Shown piece after piece: positions 37,337 to 50,300 of a stretch of DNA of 64,000 bases. The translations under genes and the position numbers were made by a program. A model generated the notes under the pieces. It did no database searches, had not been told where the DNA came from, and saw only the letters and a list, made by a program, of their open reading frames with translations. Positions within the stretch are counted from its first letter, which is position 1, and each line of letters begins with the position of its first letter. The DNA comes from Umbelopsis ramanniana AG (lineage: Eukaryota > Mucoromycota > Umbelopsidomycetes > Umbelopsidales > Umbelopsidaceae): the NCBI RefSeq assembly GCF_025399195.1, contig NW_026252125.1, forward strand, positions 158,968-222,967, given 5' to 3'.

Positions 37337-40300
37337 TTAGGTATCCATGCGCTTTATTATCGTAAGTTGTAGCTTTCTTATAGGATGTCTATTGACAGAA
37401 AACCGACTCCATAAATCTGGTCTGGTCTGTGAAACACGGTCCAAGTCTGTGTCGTTAAGCCTAGTATCAATGGTAACTTTCTCGGATGTTGCTTCCTCCA
37501 ACATAGCACTCAGGAGGTACTCGAAATCAGCATTGCTATCTATAATGACATTATTGGACATGTCAACATGTTTAAAACATCTTATGAATCGAGATATATC
37601 GACGGTGTCTGCTGTAATAGCACAATCATTCAAATGAATGTCGTCCAAAACCAAACGCTGACCAGCCCTTGAGCAGGTCATTAGAGCTTTCATTCCTAAT
37701 TCCGTATATTCGTTAGAACAAACTTATTGTCAGTCGCCATCATATACAACATCCATAGACATACCTTGATCCATGATCTTATTTCCAGAAAGTTTCATTT
37801 CCACAAGGCTTTTGTTTTCTTGTAAGGCTGCCGAAATGAGATCCATGTCTTTGGCATACATATTAGCATCAGCATGTTTCACACTGTTTATTGTTTCGCC
37901 AACTTACGTCCACTATTTATACCACAGTAATTCATGTTGATAGATTTCAGATATGATGTTTGTTTGAACAGGTTGCAGATGCCGCTAACGCCAACATCAC
38001 CTAAAGTTGTATTGCTAACATCTAGAAGCTGAAGACTGATAAAGTGTTAAAGAAGGGTATATATATCCATATTCGAGCTGTCATCAGTAGCACTTACCTT
38101 TTAAGCGACGACAAACAGGTTAAAAGTGAGCCCAAACCAAGCGACGCTATGCGCGAGCAATCTAGTGACTGCAAGTCCGGAACACAAATAAGCACTGCCT
38201 CCAAATTTTTCTCTGTACGACGGCCCATGGGATTGTTGGCAATACTGACAGATAGTCCACAGCACCTCTCTGACAACACATTCAAGGTTATTAAACTGTC
38301 TGGCTTTACCTTAAATATCTTCAATCTCTTACTTGATAAGTTGAGCTCGTCAGGTTGTGTAAAGAGTATTCCATTATCGGCGATATCGCCAATGTCACAA
38401 TTGTCAAGGCTGATAGACGTCAGATTTGGAAACTTTGTTATTGCTTTTGACATACTGAGTATTGCACCTGCACCCAAAGGATTGAAAGAAATGTTTAACG
38501 CTTCTAGCGATTGTGATAAGGAGTTCACAAGCAGCGTAAATCCAGTTGCAGTTATCAAGTTTGAAGCAAGGTTTATGCCTTTGAGCTTTGGCATAATTGG
38601 ATGACCGCCGTTAACAGCAGTCGCAAAGAGAGTTGAAATGGCCGAGTCATCTAGCAATAAAGTTAGCTAAAAGAAAAGACGTCTTACGAAAGGCAATGAA
38701 AGGAGCATTTTGTTCACCTAATAAATTTGCTGAGAGATCCAGTATGCTCAAGGATTCAGACAGTCCAATCGTTAGCGCCAGCGGCTTGAAGGAATGAGGA
38801 ATTATACCTGTCACATACGTTAGTCTTCGGCTACCAGTTAAGATACTCAATATTCAACATAGGTTGCCTTACCTAGACCCGTCAGAAAAATTTTGTCATT
38901 ATCCGAGGAACCAAGTTGCAATTTTATGTCATTGTCTGGCGGATATTCGTGTCTGGTACAAATATTCAAATAGATTTCTTCCAGAGATTTTGGTTCATAG
39001 CCTACACCATTAAAATTGGAAATTAGGTATACACGTAGTGAGATTAAACTATGGCATCCACTTACGTTCTATCGTTGCCGTTACAATCGGTTTACTATCC
39101 GAAAGAACATGAGCTAGTAAATCATTCGCAAGAATAACGGCACCCCCTGCCTCTAAATGGCTGAAATGTGGCTAGCAATGAATACTGAGTTAGCATTGTC
39201 ACAGCAGCGGCTGGCAGTAGTCAAATACCAACCAATTTTGCGAACGCTATCCAGTATCTATTCGCTATCTCATGGCTCAGCCATTTAACTGTGCTGCTTT
39301 TATCAGTCCATGGGACGAGAAGCTTCCAATCTTGGTTTATATCAGTAACGTGGACTTCAATGACCTAGTAAGAGGGCATATGAGAATGTTGTGCTACTGG
39401 CATTAATACGCAGGTATTCCTTCGAGTGACCACTTACCATGGAGCTACTTTCAGGGTTATTGATTTCCATGTCAGCTACGCTTTCGCCCAGCGCCAGTGA
39501 AAGTTGAGAATTTACTTTTTGGCTAGGCATTGGTGCTGCCTCGTCGTACTCTTCGTCCGAAGATGGGAGATACTTTTCACCAAAGCGCTAACGTACCAAG
39601 ATAATAAATTATCTTGCTCTGCACCGTTGATTCCGAGCGTTTAACTTACATTAGTTATGTGACTTGTCGATTCCAAAAGTTTTAATTCCGATGACCACTT
39701 GTCACTCTCTTGAGTAACATGAAAGTAATCGTATATTCGAGTTAACTTTTGCATGCAAGCCGTTTTCACTTCGAGAATATGCCCAGTTGACAAATGATCA
39801 CTCGCACTATTTACTAGTGACAGTGCATCCAAGTACGGAGTGGCCAACGCATTGGTATCCTTTATCAAAGGTGTGAGTAAATGGCTTAGAAGACGAAAGA
39901 AATAAAGAAATCAATAACTTACTCCAACTTTTATTTGCCATGTGACATCGCCTTTCAGAACAAGATTATCCAATTTCAAAGCCATTGAAGCAGCATCCAC
40001 ATCGTGCTCTATTGCCAAGAACCCTTTGTCGAGATTCTTCAACGCCTTCTTGTTCATGGAGACTTGAAGATATGCCCTAGCTGCATCTGTTTGGTGAACT
40101 GACTATTGCTTAAAGCAAAGGCTTCACAAGTCTAACTTACCTAGGGATAAATATATTTGCGCGTTGCGAATTGAATCTGTCGAATGCAAATTTTCAAACT
40201 CTGTAGCAGTAGCTTCGCTATCTCTAATGGTTTTCAGCGGCTGTATCAGGGATTGCTATTACGGTGCGAAAGCGAGTTTTGAACTTAGAATTAGACCAAA

Positions 40301-41657
40301 GCACTCTTTTTACGTCTATTTACTTACAGCGTAAGACTGGTCATTGGCGAGTTCTGAGACACATGTAGAAAAAGAAAAGTTAAAAATATGCATTCACCTA
40401 AGTGACAAATTATCAATAACCAACCCATAATATCGCTTTCAATCTCCTTGCATTTTTCAAAGCTATTCATCTCTAAATGTGTGACAGCTGTCAAGGGAGG
40501 CTCTGTCAGTACAAAAACCCATTATGATTGCACCGCAGATCCATTAATACCTATATCATACAGGCAAAGTAGCTCTGTTTCTTGTAAATCATCCAGTTGA
40601 GCCAGCCTCAATTCATTTAAATGACATTCTAATGCAGTTTGAAAATTGGTTTGTAATTTGTTCAGGTTTGCAAGTTCCCACCAAGCATTTCTTTCGCTTT
40701 GTAGGTCGGATAAGTGGCGGGCATCCTCAATTGACTTCTTTAGCAGGGTTTCTGCCCACGACAAGTCTCCTCCAATTTTGGATTCAATGACTCCAAGATT
40801 AAAAGTATTCGCTCTGATTAAATCCTGCAAGTTTTCCTGATCCGCATGCTTTGCCTCGTCTTAAGTTTCTTCCGTTAGATGTAATATGTACTTTATTAAT
40901 TTCTGAAAACATGAGCCCGCTAGTCTTACCTTTAAGATGTTGCAATATACGCTGCTCTATCTCGTAATAGTGTTTTGCATGTCCAAAGTCATCGCATTTG
41001 GATTCATTTTCGTCAGCTCTGTTAATGATGCCGTGAGTTAATAAGCTTATCCTGCTGGCTTATTGATGGAAGTTTTAGTTTATCTGACCCTTTGTTGAAA
41101 TACAAGTCTCCATAGCTTTTGTAAAACTCTTGTCGAACACTTTGGTCGTCAGTTATATGACTCAGCACCCGCGACTCCAGTTGATGACAAACAGCAATTG
41201 CACTATGGTAGTCCTTCAATCTGTTTCTTTTTAATCAGACATTGGACTTTTATTGAGCAGGGTGGATATAATTTCTTACCTCTGCTTGCATTTGATGCGT
41301 AGGAGATCCACGCTTAGATCAGATATTAGCAGCAGAAAACTAACGTAAGCATGGTTGCGAAAATCAATACCTGACTACGTTTTTCATTTTTCCCAGCTTC
41401 TTAAAAATGTATCTCGCTTCATCGCAGTATTTCAACGCAGTTTCAAGAGACTTTTGCTGTTCTTCTGCAGCTTCACCTGTTGCATTGAGTTCTTCCCATT
41501 GGTCTAAGAAAGTATCTGCTATTTGTGTTGCTGTTTCAGCTAAAGGTAGCTTATCGTCTACTCTATGGTATTGCGCATAGAGTCGTTTTAGCTGCTTTAT
41601 TTCGCTCTGAAATGGAAGTTCATTTTTAAATCCAATGGCATAAGTAACTTTGCCCAT
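37337..41657 (-). CDS. TONSL: Tonsoku-like (TONSL) replication-repair protein, TPR-UBL-LRR form
   Basis: TONSL, with MMS22L in animals, reads newly replicated chromatin and supports recombination at stalled forks. Start ATG 41657 (MGKVTYAIGFKNELPF). From about 41,660 to 39,640 the exons encode TPR-like helices, for example ETALKYCDEARYIFKKLGK and FNLGVIESKIGGDLSWAETL. An acidic stretch (SSDEEYDEAAPMPSQ, about 39,550) follows. A UBL-like segment comes next (WKLLVPWTDKSSTVKWLSHE then IANRYW), and GAVILANDLLAHVLSD with IVTATIE parallels human TONSL (GALLAP...VLQ...EVLAEV). From about 38,990 to 37,340 come leucine-rich repeats such as LKGINLASNLITATGFTLL and LEALNISFNPLGAGA. No ankyrin repeats lie between TPR and UBL. 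About 20 introns, roughly 1,150 residues. The domain order, UBL block and LRR end support TONSL; internal exon edges are approximate. Confidence 0.75.
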
Positions 41658-41716
41658 GAACAAGTTTGGCTCAGTCGCGTGAAAAAATTCAGTTTGTGCC
41701 CTTTATTTGGCGGCAA
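41658..41716. promoter_or_regulatory. 59-bp shared promoter between TONSL and DCTN3
   Basis: Divergent ATGs lie only 59 bp apart (104 bp if DCTN3 starts at 41762). A bidirectional promoter or overlapping transcripts are inferred; no TATA box is visible. Confidence 0.4.
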
Positions 41717-42584
41717 ATGAAACACGATGGCAGCCAAGCTACTATTTTACCTTCCCCCGACATGGATGACTTAGGATTTGATGCTCGCGTTTGGCGACTG
41801 GAGCAGCTATTAGTAGACTTACCATCCAAAGATAGTGCTAATAATGAAAGCATGTACGAAAACGAAGGGCTATCGGAAAGAATATCGAAATTACAGAATG
41901 AACTCGAAAGTGTTTTAGTCGATGACAAGGCATTACGAGATTTTGTGGAAAAATGTAAGCAGAGTTACGAAAGGAAGGAGTGATGGAACAGCAATAACCC
42001 ATGAATTTGAATGTTATTAGACAACAAGCACGAAAACGTCCTGAATCCTATGGCTTCACCATTTGCAGTCGAACAAGAGCTTTTGGATATTACAACCAAA
42101 AAAGAGCTTGTGCTAGCAGCCGGCGAAGAATTAGAGGCCTTTGCAAATCAGATTAAGCAAATCAAGGCACTTGAGCACGTCTTAGAAAGCTCAGATATCT
42201 CAGGTTGGTGAATTCGCTAACATACCGACATTATGTACCTTATTACTGAATCAAATTTGTTCCAAATCGACATCCTGTAGCTGTGGACGATCTTGCAATC
42301 AAATTACGGCCCTTAGAGGCAAAGCACAAACTTCAAAGTCAAGCACTATCTCAATCTTCGAAAAATTTGTCCCAGCTTATGGAGAACTACAATGGAACTG
42401 TATCCTTTTTGAAAATAACAATCTGCTACAATGGAGCGATAATGTAGCCTAAAATCGATTACTACTTGACTTGACTTTTGATTATATCTAGGTGAACACC
42501 CTATCTGAGATCTTCATCAATTGGGACCAGATGCTATCCACTCTTGAAACGCATGTTACACTCGCTGAACGAGGAAAGGCATGA
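41717..42584 (+). CDS. DCTN3: Dynactin subunit 3 (p24) homologue
   Basis: Shoulder/arm subunit of dynactin, the dynein activator. Exons 41717-41954, 42021-42203, 42281-42399 and 42492-42584 give 210 residues (195 from the ATG at 41762; human 186). The protein is all-helical: LGFDARVWRLEQLLVDL at the start, then ALEHVLESSDIS, IKLRPLEAKHKLQSQALSQS, NLSQLMENYNGT and the end IFINWDQMLSTLETHV, which matches the family C-terminus (QFVQWDELLCQLE). The family is poorly conserved, so recognition depends on that C-terminal helix and on length. The first in-frame ATG after the TONSL promoter is used as start; 41762 (MDDLGFDARVW) is equally possible. Confidence 0.7.
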
Positions 42585-42879
42585 TTCTTATACACTTAAG
42601 ATGCACTCAAACCTCAAGATACCCTAACATGATGATGAAGGCTGAAGTAACTTCTCTGACGGCTATCACGTTAGCAAAAGATGTTGCATCCACATCTACA
42701 CAAAGCCCGTTCGTTTGTGTGTCTTATTAATAGTTTTTCATTGCTTTGTACTCTATCTCAACAAGGTTGGCCCCTAGGCATGCATTTGACATACCCATCT
42801 ATAAATTGATATACTTTAGCCTAGATCCTGAAACACAGCATACTGATAGGCTCTTGTATCTATGGATGGTATTTTTATT
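42585..42879. other. Gap between convergent DCTN3 and KTI12
   Basis: About 295 bp between stop codons, containing both 3' UTRs. No further gene; the frame in 42640-42730 lacks support. Confidence 0.35.
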
Positions 42880-43980
42880 TCAATTCGCCAAATTTGTGTT
42901 CAAGTAGTCTACAAACATATCTGCCACAACATCGATGTTGGTTGAAGTATGTAGTTTGTTCATGGTCGTAAACTGTCGTCGATGCCGCCGTAGCTCCGAC
43001 ATGGTGATAGCTCTGGCAGGATTAATGACCTTATGTGATGATCGAGGCACCACCATTGGCAATCCACCTTGTCCTTGATTTTTTTGAGTCTCTAAGACAC
43101 AGTTAATGACATCCAACGTCATCTTGTCTAGCTCATACAAGAAGTTTGTTTCGGATACAGGTTTCTGCAACGAGATTGAATGAATATAAATGGCATGTAT
43201 GACCATCCAGTACACCTACACTTACAGTTACAGTAGAGAGATTAGGTGGAGGCGGCTTTTTCAATATTATAGCATCCCAAAGATTCTCTTGTGGGACAGA
43301 TGCATCGTCGTAAATGACTGTGAATAAAGGAGAATCCCACCTATTCCTGCCATCAGGTTCCTCATATCTTGTAATTAGCTCCTCAAAGCTTGAAAACAAA
43401 AAATTATTAAATTCATGTCAACTTCATGTAGCTTTCAGCCATTAAACATATAGTTACATACACATCTTCAGGATAAGCACCCTCCTTCCGCTCCGAATTC
43501 CATTCGCGTGCCATATTGATGGGTGTTCCACAATGCACCTAGATTCACGTTATTAATTTTGCTTTCACATGACTGAAACCAACTGCTCATAGACCTACCA
43601 CACAATGTGGTGTGCTGATTGCCCGAGCCACGCAATAAAGTTGATACCGGAATCCTTTAATGTAGTTCATTCCGTCTGCAATGACAAGGTCGTCTTTGGA
43701 CACAAGTCTTTCCACAGCTGACATCAATGCTCCACGAGCTTTCTTCTCTTCTCTTGCCTCTATGGGGAAAGTGAGTCTCGAAGGACAAGTCGAATATCTG
43801 AGTGATCTGTGCTGTACCTTTGTATGCTAATTTGCTTATGCCTAACACTTCATCGTTGACAATGTGTATTCGAAGCTTTTTGTTTTCGGCTTTGCATCGC
43901 TCTTCAAAAAACTTCTTGATCTCCTCCGAACGTCTTGTTTTCCCGCTGCAAGGGAATCCTGTTATGATTATGAGCGGCAT
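42880..43980 (-). CDS. KTI12: KTI12 Elongator-associated P-loop protein
   Basis: Kti12 is a tRNA-dependent ATPase that works with Elongator in wobble-uridine modification. It starts at ATG 43980 with MPLIIITGFPCSGKT, a Walker A motif at the extreme N-terminus as in the KTI12/PSTK family. Later exons give IHIVNDEVLGISKLAYK, REEKKARGALMSAVERLVSK, DLVIADGMNYIKGFRYQLYC (Walker B-like), VHCGTPINMAREWN, FEELITRYEEPDGRNRWDSP and the C-terminal RRQFTTMNKLH region. Four introns; about 290 residues, usual for the family. Confidence 0.93.
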
Positions 43981-44231
43981 GGTGTGTGATCGATCAGGAG
44001 GGTTTGAAGGCAGACCATTTCAATTTTTTTCTTTGCATTTTATACATCGCGAAATCAATCACAATTCTGAGTTTCAATTATGCACAACCTACCTACCATT
44101 GTTTGAAGGTCAAGCAGTTATGATACTGTTACGGTATTGAAATTTATTGAGATACAATAATTATATAGTTAATATCTAGATCTATGGCATGCAGCGTGTA
44201 TTGTATGATGTATGTAATTAGTCGCGTTCAA

Positions 44232-47154
44232 CTAAGGGCTCGAAAATTGATCGTTTATGGTGTGAGGCTCGTTCGCTTCTCTTTGCTTCCTCTTACGTTC
44301 CCATACTCCTCTAAGAACTTGCCGAACTTGTTCAACATTTTCAGTCCAATTAGCTTCAGCTAGGCCATGAAGCTTGCTGACTTGCGATGGAGAGTACACA
44401 AAGTTCCAAGTGGTCGTTATATCGTTTTCTTGTGGATCATAATCTGGATCATAGCGATCATTACCAATTAATGGAAAGTAGATTACGGTAATAGGGTTGA
44501 TATCTTCACGGTATATGGTTGTGCCACTGTTGTTGTCAGCTTCATCCTTTCCATTACCATCCATGGTAGTTTCACTGGCACTGGATGCAAAAACTGTACA
44601 ATGACCAAGCCTGTATTTGCTCTTCGGGGAAGGAGATCTGGCATGCGAGATGGTGTCTTCTTGAGCTTGCTTCATCTCTTTCAACTCCTCCGTTTCGTTT
44701 ACTAATTTAGTTCCATGGACTTCCTTCTCCTTTTCAGCATCGATGTTTTCTGCTCCACCGTCCTCTTGTTGAGTTTCAACTTCGATGTCTTTCTTGGGCC
44801 AACCAGCACCGATTGGCCACCCTTGGACGCCTCTCCGTTTTACCCAACCTTCAGCACGCTCAAAGTGAGGAGCAGCCTGGATGTCAGCGCTCAAATCGAA
44901 TGTAATGATAACATCAACCGATCTCCCGTTGCGAAGCAGAGGATAGAATGGTATATTATTGTCCATGCCAGCATCCATCAGGCGCAAATCCGGAGAATTA
45001 ATGATGCTTTCTGATCGCACATTGACGGGGTCAGCTACAGGAGGGGTGGGTGGAAGCTTGTAGAATGGATTTGGGAAGGAAGCTGGGGAGATAGGATGTA
45101 TGGAGGTAACGGATTCTTCGTATTGCTTTATGGTACTATCGGCTTTTTGGAGAGCTGTCATTGGTAGCAATCCCCTGACCTCTTGGTAAAAGTGTGCAAG
45201 CGTAGCTGTGAAGGCGGATCCAAATGTTCTGCACAACGGGATTTTCCTTTAAATTAGAGAAGAAACAGCCGGCTATTTTGACCTTGTCAAAATCTTACCC
45301 TAACAATATCCCAAGGTTCTGTTCAGGGCATCGATTCTTGCCCTTTCCAGCTTCAAACGTTCTTCCAAATGCCCAGGTGGGGATCCAAGCTGATATTTTA
45401 CATCAATTATGGTGCTTTCGATGATATACAATTCATGTGTAAATAACTTACCACTTAATTCCTCACTACCAACTTCAAATGGGGTAAACTCAAACCATTG
45501 GTATACATCTTGTTCTTCGCTGACTTCTTTCTCGGTTGGGCCAAGTTCTTCCTCTGTAGAGCTAGAATCGTTTCCTTCATCAGCGACAGTTGGTAGCTCT
45601 TCGACTTTTGAATCAGCAACCTTATTATGCTTTCCCTCTTCTGGCTTTTCATTCGACTCATTCTCAGATTCTACACTGTCGGTAATGCTCTGATTTTCGC
45701 GGATGGCATGCCTCACCACGCAATAGATTGGCATAGGACGAAGGCCGTCTTTGACATACTGCCTTTGCTTGGAAATCTTCTGGTCAGTTCCGGGTAACAT
45801 TACATCAACATCCACCGGGGTCTTATTGTTTTCCTCGTGACCTGTTTTCTTTCCGGACTCTGTACTTTCTTTCTGGTTATTGACAATTTTCTGCTCTTTC
45901 TTCGTCAAGAGAACAGCTCCAAGTAGCATTCCAAAAATATCTACCAAGCTGACAGTACCTCCTTGTTGATTATATCGCTGAACAACACCTTCCATAACAG
46001 CTTTGGCATTTTGTTCCGAACTATTGATTAGCCCGAGAAAGCGACCAATGTTAACCACATGTGATTGCGCATGGGTACGCAAATGGGACAATAGATCTTC
46101 CGACGATGCTTTTGTTAGAGGGCTCAAATATTGAGCTAAAGTCCAAGTCGATCCAGAAACAGCTACGGAGATGTCAGAGATTTTGAAGTATAATGTAGCA
46201 CATGTCAATTAACGAGAATTACCTGCGCAGTACATAGTACAATCTAAAGCGCCTGTCTTTTCCATGGCCATTAGATAACCAGCATTGCCAATCATAGCCC
46301 TATATCCACCACCACTAACAAAGCATCAGTATCTCTTGCTGCATCAATGTTCCATGCCACTAAGGCTACCTTGATGCAACGCCCACAACGGGCAAATCGT
46401 CCTCATGGACCTCGTCAGGATCAACGCCAATGAATTTTGCAAAACTTTCCACCATGTTGCGTTTTCGAGCATTCACAAACGCTTGTTCATCCATAGACAA
46501 TGTGTTTCCTTCTCTGATTGATATAACTATCGGTTAGTAGCTTGTTCCTTATAGCTCAAAACAGATTCATTCAGTACATAGTCATTACCTAACACTTGCG
46601 TCTAATAGGATCTCTGGATTTTTGTCCGCATTTTCCTCTTCTTTAGACACTTCCTCCATCATCTGACGAAATTCATCCATGGTAAGCAATTCCCAAAATC
46701 TGGTGTAACTTTCTTGTAAGCTCTTGATCTGTTCTGGAAAGGCTTGGTACAGCTCCGACATCTTCATTGTGATATCATCCATTGTTGGAAGTGAAGGAGT
46801 GGACCATGTAACGGAAGTCATAGATCGAGCCGAGTCAAAAAAGGATGTCAATACGGTATCAGTCATGGTTTTATCATCAGATTCATTTTTACGAAGGAAC
46901 GTCGGGAACACTGTTTTGGAAGGTTCACCATACGCGATAGGGGTCAAGGTACCAAGCGCTCGGGCCAGAGGAATCTGTTGACGAGGAATTGACACCGCTT
47001 GAATTGTTTCTGACATCCGTCTGGTAGAACCATCGTGATATTTCAGAGTTTTGGTCCTTCGCGACGAGTAATAATAGGCGGTTGATACTAAGGTTGCTGA
47101 TCCGAGTAACAACCACACCGCTGTGGTTATAGAGTACGCTCTTGGAGGCGCCAT
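44232..47154 (-). CDS. cPLA2-type phospholipase with N-terminal membrane anchor
   Basis: Serine (lyso)phospholipase with a PLA2c catalytic domain, probably acting on membrane glycerophospholipids. Start ATG 47154 (MAPPRAYSITT); TM span ITTAVWLLLGSATLVSTAYY at residues about 9-28. The open frame upstream of 47154 has no ATG. The oxyanion motif SSGGGYRAMIGNAGY, nucleophile AVSGSTWTL (GxSGS in most homologues; here AVSGS) and the catalytic Asp in LRLMDAGMDNNIPF are all present. The middle carries an acidic, low-complexity insertion (about 45900-45500), and the C-terminus has a cluster of charged segments. About six introns. Compared with Aspergillus cytosolic PlaA-like enzymes, the membrane anchor is a notable addition. 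Divergent from LIG4 by 220 bp. Confidence 0.85.
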
Positions 47155-47374
47155 TTGGAGGCGAGTTGTAGGTATTACGTGTGAGGCGTACCTCTTTCTT
47201 TTCAAATTAGCAGTTGCTTGTTGCAAATGCCGAGCACTCGTTCGTTTTGCTAAGGTGTTAATCAATATGACAGGAAGCTAGATAACAAGCTCAAAGAAAA
47301 GTCAGTCATAAAGACGTCAGTTTTGCTGAAAAATTGACCACATTCCACTCCGCTTTCTTTCATATGCTTTCTTT

Positions 47375-50300
47375 ATGAGTGACTCTCCGCTATTTGCTGA
47401 TTTCTGCAATCTATTACAGACTCTTAGCAATCAACGAGGAACTGAAGAGAAAAAAAAGAGGTTACGAAGATTTGTTCATACATGGCGAGTCAAGTATGGT
47501 GACTTCCTACCAGCAATGAGATTACTGCTGCCTCAGGTATGGAGTGGTATTTAAGTCCGAAAGCAGTATACCGCTTCATAACAGACCAAAAATTGATTGA
47601 TATACCCAACTAGGTCGACAAGAATCGATATCGGCTCAAAGAATCTAGATTGGCAAAAGCATATATCGATGCATTGGGTCTAGGACGAGACTCTGAAGAT
47701 GCATACGAACTGCTGAAATGGAAACTGCCATCCAGTTCGAAGTATAGCGTAAGCTATCGTCAATTTGAGGGATTGCTATAAACATGTGTATCACGGTGAA
47801 TTATAACAGCACTATAATGATCATAGAAATCCTCAGGAGACTTTTCGGCTGTAGCCTATGAGATTATTCGAAGTCGATCGACTGTCACAGTTCCTACAAG
47901 GACAGTGCATGAAACTGTGGAGTTACTAGACGACATCAATGCATCTTCTGGAAAGTATGTGACAATATTTAGTCCCAAAACAAAGAGATCAGATGAAGTT
48001 ACTCAAATTATTTGTTTGAAAGTGAAAAGAAGCAAAGTGACTATTTTAAGTTTGCCGTAACGCATTATACGGCGGAAGAGCATCAATGGCTGATAAGGAC
48101 TATCCTCAAAGGTATAGATCAGACGTCACATGGAGTATTTATGGTAGAACACCTTATCGAAATGTATGTTATAGACCTGAAAATTGGCATGTCAGAAACT
48201 TCGGTTTTCGATGTCTATCACCCGCAAGCGAAAGAGCTTTACAGCGTTACGAGCGACCTAAAGAAAGTCTGCGAAAAACTGCAAGATCCATTTGCGCGCA
48301 TTGGCAAATCTGTATGTATAATGAAAGCTGAAGGATGCCGAATAAGAATATTTCTAATATATCAGCTGAAGACTATACAACTGTTCCACCCGTTCAAGCC
48401 ACAATTGGGACAGAAGCAGGTTCCAAAAAATGTAAAGCAATTAGCACACAATGGTCGATTTTACATCGAGGAAAAGGTGGACGGTGAAAGAGCTCAAATG
48501 CATTATGAAAAACTATCAGGAGATTTCAAGTGGTTTTCAAGGTGAGAGAGCAATACTAACAGCCTGTTGTCTTTACGTCAAATACTGACACTAGTAGACG
48601 TATAGGAAGGCAACAGACTACACAGACTTGTATGGATCTAGCAAAGACTCGCTGGATAAGTTATCCGGCCAAGTGGCGAGCTGCTTAGCAGCCGACAGGT
48701 AAACGGCAAGATGATGCAAAAATCGTTACATTTAGTTGACTTTAAACTCTTGCCATTAGCTTTATTCTTGATGGTGAACTGGTGGCATACGACCCACAGC
48801 TAGACGTCTTCTTACCGTTTGGCACCTTGAAATCTTCTGTACTTCGTAAGTAACTCGCATGATTTGGCAAATGCGACCGTCGCATTAATGGCTTTTGCAC
48901 TTTAGATGGCCCGTTTGACATTGATGATATTCATCCCTGCTGTAAGAATTGTGGTCGTTGCACGAACTCACGTATAGTTGGTGTTAATCTACTTTTATAC
49001 CAGTTCTCGTCTTTGATATTGTCTATTGTAACGGCGTTTCTTTGATCGACCATCCTATGGAACAGCGCCTTGAGGTATTGAAGGCAGTTGTAACTGAGAG
49101 ACGTGGTTGCATCAGCTTCATCTTTCGCAAAGAAGGAACAACATTCCAACACATAGTTCAGGCATTGGATGAGGCTACCACTTTAAAGTAGTACATACAT
49201 TGATATCCGTGTTTGTACCATACATTTACTAACCAAAATCATTACAAAGTCAAGAAGGAATTGTGGTAAAAAACCCAGGCTCCATCTACGAGCCAGGCGC
49301 TCGTAACCATTCTTGGGTGAAGGTGAAACCCGATTATATAGACGAACTGCGAGATAATTGCGATCTTCTTATCGTAGGTATGTTGCAAATAACCGAACTG
49401 TTGCACATTCGTAACGTAGAAAACTTATTATGACCCTTTAACAAGGCGCCGATTATGGAACTGGCAAGCGTGGTAGTAAGCTATCTCAGTTCCTTTGCGC
49501 TATCCGAGATGATAGATTATCCAGTGATGAGAGTCCAAAGTAAGCGAATTTTTCTCTATTGCTGAGTGTACAAACGTGAACTAAAAATGAGTAATTGTTC
49601 AGATTTGCGACGTTTGCCTGGATTGGCACTGGGTATACCGTCAATGAGTTGGAGGAATTCTCGTACGTTATGTTGACTAAGAATAGCCGGTTGTTTCAAT
49701 ATCTCTAATGCTTTCACAGTAAAATACGACAACACTTCAGATCTTACAATCCAAGATCACAACCTGAGTGGCTGGTCCATCCAGAAAAGTCTAGCGAAAG
49801 CCCTGATATGATCATAGACTATCATAAGTAAGTTGTTATCACGATGACAATGATCAATAACTGAAGCTGATTCTTTTTTCGCAGTTCAATTGTGGTTGAA
49901 GTCAAAGCTGCCGAAATCTGTTACGCTAGTATGTTATTCTGTACGTTTATGCGTGTTCCATGTATCGATTACTCACTATTTTGTTAGATACTTACGGATC
50001 TGGGTATTCCCTAAGGTTTCCGAGATTCGCCCGCTTCCGTCCTGACAAGTCGTGGAAAGATTGCATGACATACCAAGGTGAACAATTTTACCTCGAAAGC
50101 ATTACAGAGACAATTTTTAACCACTTAGCTGTAAGATGTGGTAACTATGAAACGAGAAGGTGGTCAAATGAATCTCAGTATGAGCAGCAGGCGACCGCTG
50201 TCTCAAGACACTTTCTTGTAAGCATTTCGTACCTTGTACGTAAGTAATTGGAGCCCTCACTCACGGTTATTTGATAGGAACCAAAAAAAGAAACGACTGG

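Noticed and set aside
47155..47265. Extension of the cPLA2 gene upstream of 47154
   Set aside because: The frame is open but has only TTG, no ATG, and an in-frame TAG lies just before; the ATG at 47154 begins a clear membrane anchor.
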